DNA of 64,000 nucleotides from Sitta carolinensis (taxonomy: Eukaryota > Chordata > Aves > Passeriformes > Sittidae): contig CM063284.1 in the NCBI GenBank assembly GCA_032173965.1, positions 105,090,410-105,154,409 on the forward strand, given 5' to 3'. Below the pieces are notes generated by a model that was not told the DNA's origin, ran no database searches, and worked only from the letters and a program-made list of their open reading frames with translations. Position numbers and translations under genes: made by a program. Below, piece by piece: positions 60,890-64,000 of this stretch (position 1 is its first letter; every line of letters starts with the position of its first letter).

Positions 60890-61350
60890 ACAGCAGCCTC
60901 AAGGACACAGCCACGCTGGCTCTGGCACTCCAGCGTCCTTAGGGGCTGTCCCGCGGACGGCTCTGCCGGCCGGGGTTTCAGCTGGCCGTGTGTGCGTGCC
61001 CAGACGCTGCTGGATGGCGGACACTGGGGCAGGCGATCCCCCCGTGCCCCTCGGACTGCGGCTGGCACGGGGGCACGCCGCCTGCCCTGCTCCGAGCCGC
61101 GCTCTCACAGCGCGCTGCGGGATCGTCAGTCTCTGGCTCCGGGGCGGGTGCGAGCCCTGTCCCCGAGCCTCTGCGGCAGGCGCATCAAGGATCCTGAGTC
61201 ATCCTGGGGTGCGCTGGGAAGAGCGAACAGCCTCGGAGGCCGGCGAGAGTGCCGAGCCCACGGGCTGTGCCTGCGAGCCCAGCGGAGGAGAATCGCCTCC
61301 CGGGCTGGGCGGGTACACGATGTTCTAAGTGCGCTCTGTGACCGGCCATG
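60890..61350. promoter_or_regulatory. Isolated CpG island
   Basis: About 460 bp of CpG-dense sequence in an otherwise AT-rich region, about 11 kb upstream of the inferred ADCYAP1 start and directly next to the probable LTR. On the plus strand it ends with CCATGGTGAGAA, a splice-donor-like sequence with GT at 61351. Overlapping open frames of up to 120 codons look like chance effects of GC content. It may be the promoter of an unknown transcript. Confidence 0.5.
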
Positions 61351-61517
61351 GTGAGAAAAACATTTTCTTGTTCTCTCCCAGTGCATTATGAAAACCCACT
61401 AAAAGGTGCTTTTCGCACCACAAAACCTTTTAAAAGGATTCTGTCAACACAAAAGCAACACTGACAGCAGTTGCCTTTAAAAGTACTTGAGTCTTCAATC
61501 TCTGAAATAGGATTCCT

Positions 61518-61519
<2 letters not shown>

Positions 61520-61565
<46 letters not shown>
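61520..61565. repeat. Poly(T) run of 46 nt
   Basis: Uninterrupted T-run on the plus strand. Confidence 0.97.
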
Positions 61566-61570
<5 letters not shown>

Positions 61571-63002
61571 TCCAGACTTGGTCTACTAGCAGGCTTCAGA
61601 GAAATGTTTTCTGTAATTGCATTACAGTAAGAAAATGCATTGTGAGATTAATGCACATAACTGTTATTAAAACAATTTGTAAATGTATTCTCCACAAAAT
61701 GGATATTAAAACACATTGATCTTTGCCTCAGTAATAAAATAAAACTGTTGTAGGGAAAATTCATCAGACATATTGAGAGGACTATAAGACCCATTTGCAT
61801 GTGGTGCACATGGCCCAGGTCATGTCACCCAGTGGTCACAGTTTTCTGCTGTACTTTTTTTTTCTCTTTTCCTTTCATGTGTATCACCATCCTGGCACTC
61901 CTTCATTCAAATGTATCACCATCCTGTCACTGGATGATAGGATGCACAAATCTGGTTTTGCTAACAGAGATTTTCCTCTGCTTCTGATGATATTAAGAGA
62001 CAAACTGCCACACAGAAAGCAATATGGCCTTCTCACTTACTCCAAATACACTGCTGCCATTGCTGTCTCTGGGACAACATATGGATGGGCCACCACTTTC
62101 ACCCTTTCTCAGAAATTAGAGAAGCAGTTTTTGATCAAATGGGATGGGCACTCAGAGTTCTGTCTCCTGCAACTTCTTCTTTGTCTTTCATTCTGATCAT
62201 CTCATTACTGTAAAACTTGTGTAAATACTTCTTATGGAGCAATTTCAGCCTAGAAATTTGCAAGTGAAATCAGTGAATTAATTTGTAAATGATGAGTCTT
62301 CTGTATTTTTGGAAACAATGTAAAGCTCTGGCCACTGCAGCATGCAGTTAAGGAAGAAAAAGCTAGAAAATCTTAGTGCTGGTACTGTTGAAAAGGAATC
62401 ATGTGCTGCAGTCACTTTTAGTGCTGAGAGAAACAAGTATTACAGTCAGAAAGAGTTCACTGTTTTGGCATAGTACCAAACAGCAGCTTATTTTTTATTT
62501 TAAAGGGGTTTTATTTGTTCATTTGATGGGAAGCATCAAAGATGCTAACAGCTAAAATTAATCACTCTGCACCAAAATATCCTGCTTCCAGAAGTAATCA
62601 TGCAAGTGATAAAACCACTGGTCATCTGTTGCTTTGCAAAACTTTTTTAATTTTGAAGAAGATGGCAATCCACAGCATTCATTAATGCCTTGGCCAGCAG
62701 AGATTAGCCAAACTGGTTGGACAGCTAGTAAAAATGAAATTTCAGCTATTCAGAACCAATTCATCCCCTGAAGACTGGAGCACAGGTTGAGTGCCAGCCC
62801 TGACACCTGCCAGTAAGAGTTATATTGCAGTGTTATGCAGTAACAGATCCCAAAAAAGATTCAATATTTTGACCTTATGTCAGGAACTCAGAGGCAGTCA
62901 CTGGAGAATATCCTTTGGTAAGGATAATTTATGGTTATAAAAAAATGCAAAATGCATAATACGAAATTCGACTGTGGTGTTTGGCTTTTCCTTTCTCTCT
63001 CT

Positions 63003-63005
<3 letters not shown>
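61566..63005. other. Intergenic sequence
   Basis: No gene recognised. A short duplicated TGTATCACCATCCTG motif occurs at about 61879 and 61911. Confidence 0.5.

Positions 63006-63041
<36 letters not shown>
63006..63041. repeat. Poly(T) run of 36 nt after (CT)n
   Basis: Uninterrupted T-run preceded by a short CT repeat. Confidence 0.95.
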
Positions 63042-63667
63042 CAGATTAAAACAACGTGTCCATAGAATAAACAAAACCAACCTCACTTATGTCAGTACCG
63101 AAGACCCATACAAAGATTGCGATGTATTAAACTTTGAAGACTACAAAAGATCCATATGGAACATTCTGCATCTGAGGAACATTAATTCCAGATCCTGCAG
63201 AAAGGTTTAAAAGATGGAGGTGACTAATCTGGCCTCTTTAATGACAAGAAAAAGAAACAAATTGGAAAATAACCACCTTCATGCAGTGACCTGGAAAAGA
63301 AACCCTATTGGCACCAGCAATCAAGCTTTCCTGTGTTATCTTCCCAGGGGGTTGATTACACTGTCCTAAATATTGGGTGAGTGCCTGAGGTCCAGGATTC
63401 TTTATACTGAATTCCTCAAGAATCCAAACACAATTAGAAAAGCAGAAATGTACAGTGGTAGTCAGTATGGCATTACAGTAACAACAGTTCAGAACTACTG
63501 GAGGGGTAGCACAACAAGGATATAGCATGCCAGCTGCTGTCTTTATGATTTTCAAGGTGCCTTTCACAACAGGAGCAAAAAAGTAGTTAAAAAACTGGAA
63601 AGTATGGCAGTATCACATCTGTTTTTTCCCAAACTGACAATTTTTGTAATTAAAAGAAAAAAAAAAA
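63042..63667. other. Intergenic sequence
   Basis: No gene or repeat recognised. Confidence 0.5.
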
Positions 63668-64000
63668 TCATAGAACCATAGATTCATTGATGTTGGAAAA
63701 GACCTCTAAGATCATTGAGTCTAGCTCTGAACCTAACACCATCAATTCCACCACTAAACCACATCCCTAAGTGCAACATCCACACACACACTTTTTTGAA
63801 CACTTCAAGGATGGTGGTTCCACCACTTCCCTGGGCAGCCTTTTCCAATCTCTAATTGCCTTTTCAGTGAAGAATTTTTTCCTAATATCTCTTCTAAACC
63901 TCCCTTGGAACAACTTGAGGCCATTTCCTCTCATCTGGTGCTTCACAGGACCTGGCACTTCACCTTGTTGAATCTCATACTGTTTCAGATACCATTCTCC
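63668..64000 (-). mobile_element. CR1 LINE 3' end, minus orientation, cut by the window edge
   Basis: Starts with the inverted CR1 tail TCATAGAACCATAGATTCAT, then TTGGAAAAGACCTCTAAGAT, the common avian CR1 3' UTR. Beyond this, the minus strand encodes the C-terminal reverse-transcriptase ORF end (KKFFTEKAIRDWKRLPREVV). This copy looks less decayed than the other two. It continues past 64000. Confidence 0.95.

Overview
This window is vertebrate nuclear DNA and almost certainly from a bird, probably a passerine (the latter is inference). It carries avian-type CR1 LINE copies whose 3' ends show the short ATTCTATGA-like tandem tail instead of poly(A). It also carries avian endogenous-retrovirus LTRs and one unmistakable gene, ADCYAP1, in its bird form (PACAP with Ile at position 2). 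Gene density is very low, which fits the gene-poor surroundings known for ADCYAP1 in vertebrates.

Layout. 1-42.6 kb is AT-rich intergenic DNA. It holds a degenerate CR1 (about 1742-3525), a solo LTR with a target-site duplication (5187-5801), an antisense LTR fragment (about 9652-9872), a truncated ERV consisting of an integrase remnant plus a long LTR carrying an 8 x 40 bp minisatellite (12.9-14.4 kb), a 1.9 kb pyrimidine-rich tract (about 24.0-25.9 kb), a small GC-rich island (about 27.2-27.4 kb), a second solo LTR with a 6-bp duplication (32448-32785) and a second degenerate CR1 (about 37560-38975).

43-52.4 kb is a GC- and CpG-rich block built around ADCYAP1 on the minus strand. Coding exons are 49101-49001, 47077-46943, 46451-46356 and 45466-45280: four exons, all junctions in phase 2, 519 nt including the stop, 172 residues. 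The precursor carries a signal peptide, a GRF/PRP-like peptide and PACAP-38 ending in a Gly-Arg-Arg amidation/cleavage site. A non-coding first exon ending at 49596 and a promoter near 50.25-50.36 kb (TATA-like box, CRE-like site) are inferred. CpG islands flank the gene downstream (43.1-43.5 and 44.05-44.28 kb) and upstream (50.6-51.45 and 51.7-52.4 kb).

52.4-64 kb is intergenic again, with a probable ancient CR1/L3-like tail (about 56.76 kb), a probable LTR (about 60.4-60.85 kb) directly next to an isolated CpG island (60.89-61.35 kb), and a CR1 3' end running off the window edge. Mononucleotide runs of 36-59 nt recur throughout, which is unusual because avian CR1 does not leave poly(A) tails.

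I found no convincing undescribed gene system. The best leads are regulatory: a small upstream ORF created at the ADCYAP1 exon 1/2 junction, a very long poly(T) tract against the exon 2 splice acceptor, and several orphan CpG islands carrying good splice-donor sequences. No RNA gene was recognised.
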